Notes under the pieces: generated by a model
Told to the model about the DNA's origin: nothing
Databases searched by the model: none
Seen by the model: only the letters and a program-made list of their open reading frames with translations
Program-made: the position numbers and the translations under genes
DNA from: CAVQGF01 sp045807945
GTDB taxonomy: Bacteria > Acidobacteriota > Terriglobia > Terriglobales > Acidobacteriaceae
NCBI GenBank assembly: GCA_045807945.1
Contig: JBJMGI010000020.1
Span: forward strand, 1 to 12,694
Length of the DNA: 12,694 nt
Reading direction: 5' to 3'
Part shown: positions 12,567-12,694 of the stretch, piece after piece
Layout: each line of letters opens with the position of its first letter
How positions within the stretch are numbered: the stretch's first letter is position 1

Positions 12567-12586
12567 TTTGGAGCATCCAAGCTGCT

Positions 12587-12694
12587 ATGGCACTTGAGGA
12601 ATATCAACGAAAGCGCCGTTTCGCGGAGACGCCGGAGCCGCCGCCGAAGGTGGAGAAGAAAGACCGGCACCGCTTCGTGGTGCAGAAGCACCGC
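12587..12694 (+). CDS. ligD: DNA ligase D, N-terminus (phosphoesterase domain), cut by window end
   Basis: Thirty-six codons from the ATG at 12587 to the window edge. The N-terminal sequence is MALEEYQRKRRFAETPEPPP, ending in HRFVVQKHR. This matches the opening of the 3'-phosphoesterase domain of multidomain LigD proteins, MxLxEYxxKRxFxxTPEP followed by FVVQKHxAxRLHYDFRLE. LigD works with Ku in bacterial non-homologous end joining; the phosphoesterase trims 3' ends before sealing. The ligase and polymerase domains, and a ku gene, would lie outside the window. A stand-alone phosphoesterase is possible. GGAG at 12570-12573 is rather far (13 bases) from the ATG. Confidence 0.85.
   Translation, partial: MALEEYQRKRRFAETPEPPPKVEKKDRHRFVVQKHR

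Noticed and set aside
12532..12576. N-terminal extension of the nitroreductase
   Set aside because: It would translate the palindrome and adds a segment with no family similarity; ATG at 12531 begins a normal protein.
11674..12597. 307-codon open frame on the plus strand
   Set aside because: It runs opposite the nitroreductase and secreted protein genes, whose motifs are clear; no family features of its own.
1..12694. tRNA genes, CRISPR arrays, insertion sequences and toxin-antitoxin pairs
   Set aside because: Looked for on both strands; no cloverleaf-like segments, regular spacer repeats, transposase motifs or typical small gene pairs were found.

Overview
The window looks like chromosomal DNA from a soil-type Acidobacteriota (Terriglobia-like) bacterium. 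This is inferred from moderately high GC, the look of the PurB, UbiX and LarB proteins, a secreted beta-rich protein type I associate with this phylum, and several genes with -10-like boxes almost touching the start codon (apparently leaderless). No search could be run, so the taxonomy is a judgement. There are no rRNA or tRNA genes, CRISPR arrays, transposases or phage genes. The window is cut at both ends: the left edge lies inside a ClpC-type chaperone gene and the right edge inside the N-terminus of a DNA ligase D gene.

Layout. (1) 1-768 (+): 3' part of clpC, followed by a strong intrinsic terminator. (2) 913-2052 (+): membrane acyltransferase of the OafA type, probably with a CTG start; 2096-2356 (+): CxxC glutaredoxin-like protein; 2543-3247 (+): secreted protein of unknown function, then a terminator. 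(3) 3289-6089 (-): an operon marR > ClC chloride channel with two CBS domains > four-helix-bundle copper storage protein (Csp3-like, 16 Cys). A near-consensus promoter has a perfect inverted repeat lying in its spacer, which suggests autoregulation by the MarR protein. (4) 6227-8340 (+): purB, overlapping by one base a gene for a polytopic membrane protein with a Met/His-rich segment like those of periplasmic copper proteins. (5) 8328-9632 (-): larB (nickel-pincer cofactor) and a GNAT acetyltransferase; 9675-10648 (+): ubiX (prenyl-FMN) and a small four-helix membrane protein. The two units diverge across a long palindrome. (6) 10649-10941: gene-poor stretch with a possible 17-codon ORF preceded by an extremely long Shine-Dalgarno match, a hairpin, a terminator and a CACGGA repeat. 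(7) 10942-12531 (-): nitroreductase > secreted NTF2-like protein > Nudix hydrolase, tightly packed, diverging from ligD (12587 to the right edge) across another palindrome.

Functional threads. Copper is the most suggestive one: a Cys-rich Cu(I) store in an operon with a chloride channel, and a Met/His-rich membrane protein about 1.5 kb away. The ClC protein lacks the usual 'proton glutamate' and the central tyrosine, so it may be a channel rather than an exchanger. LarB and UbiX are both makers of unusual cofactors and share one divergent control region. The two divergent regions (larB/ubiX and nitroreductase/ligD) carry palindromes with the same CTACA/TGTAG half-site at different spacing.
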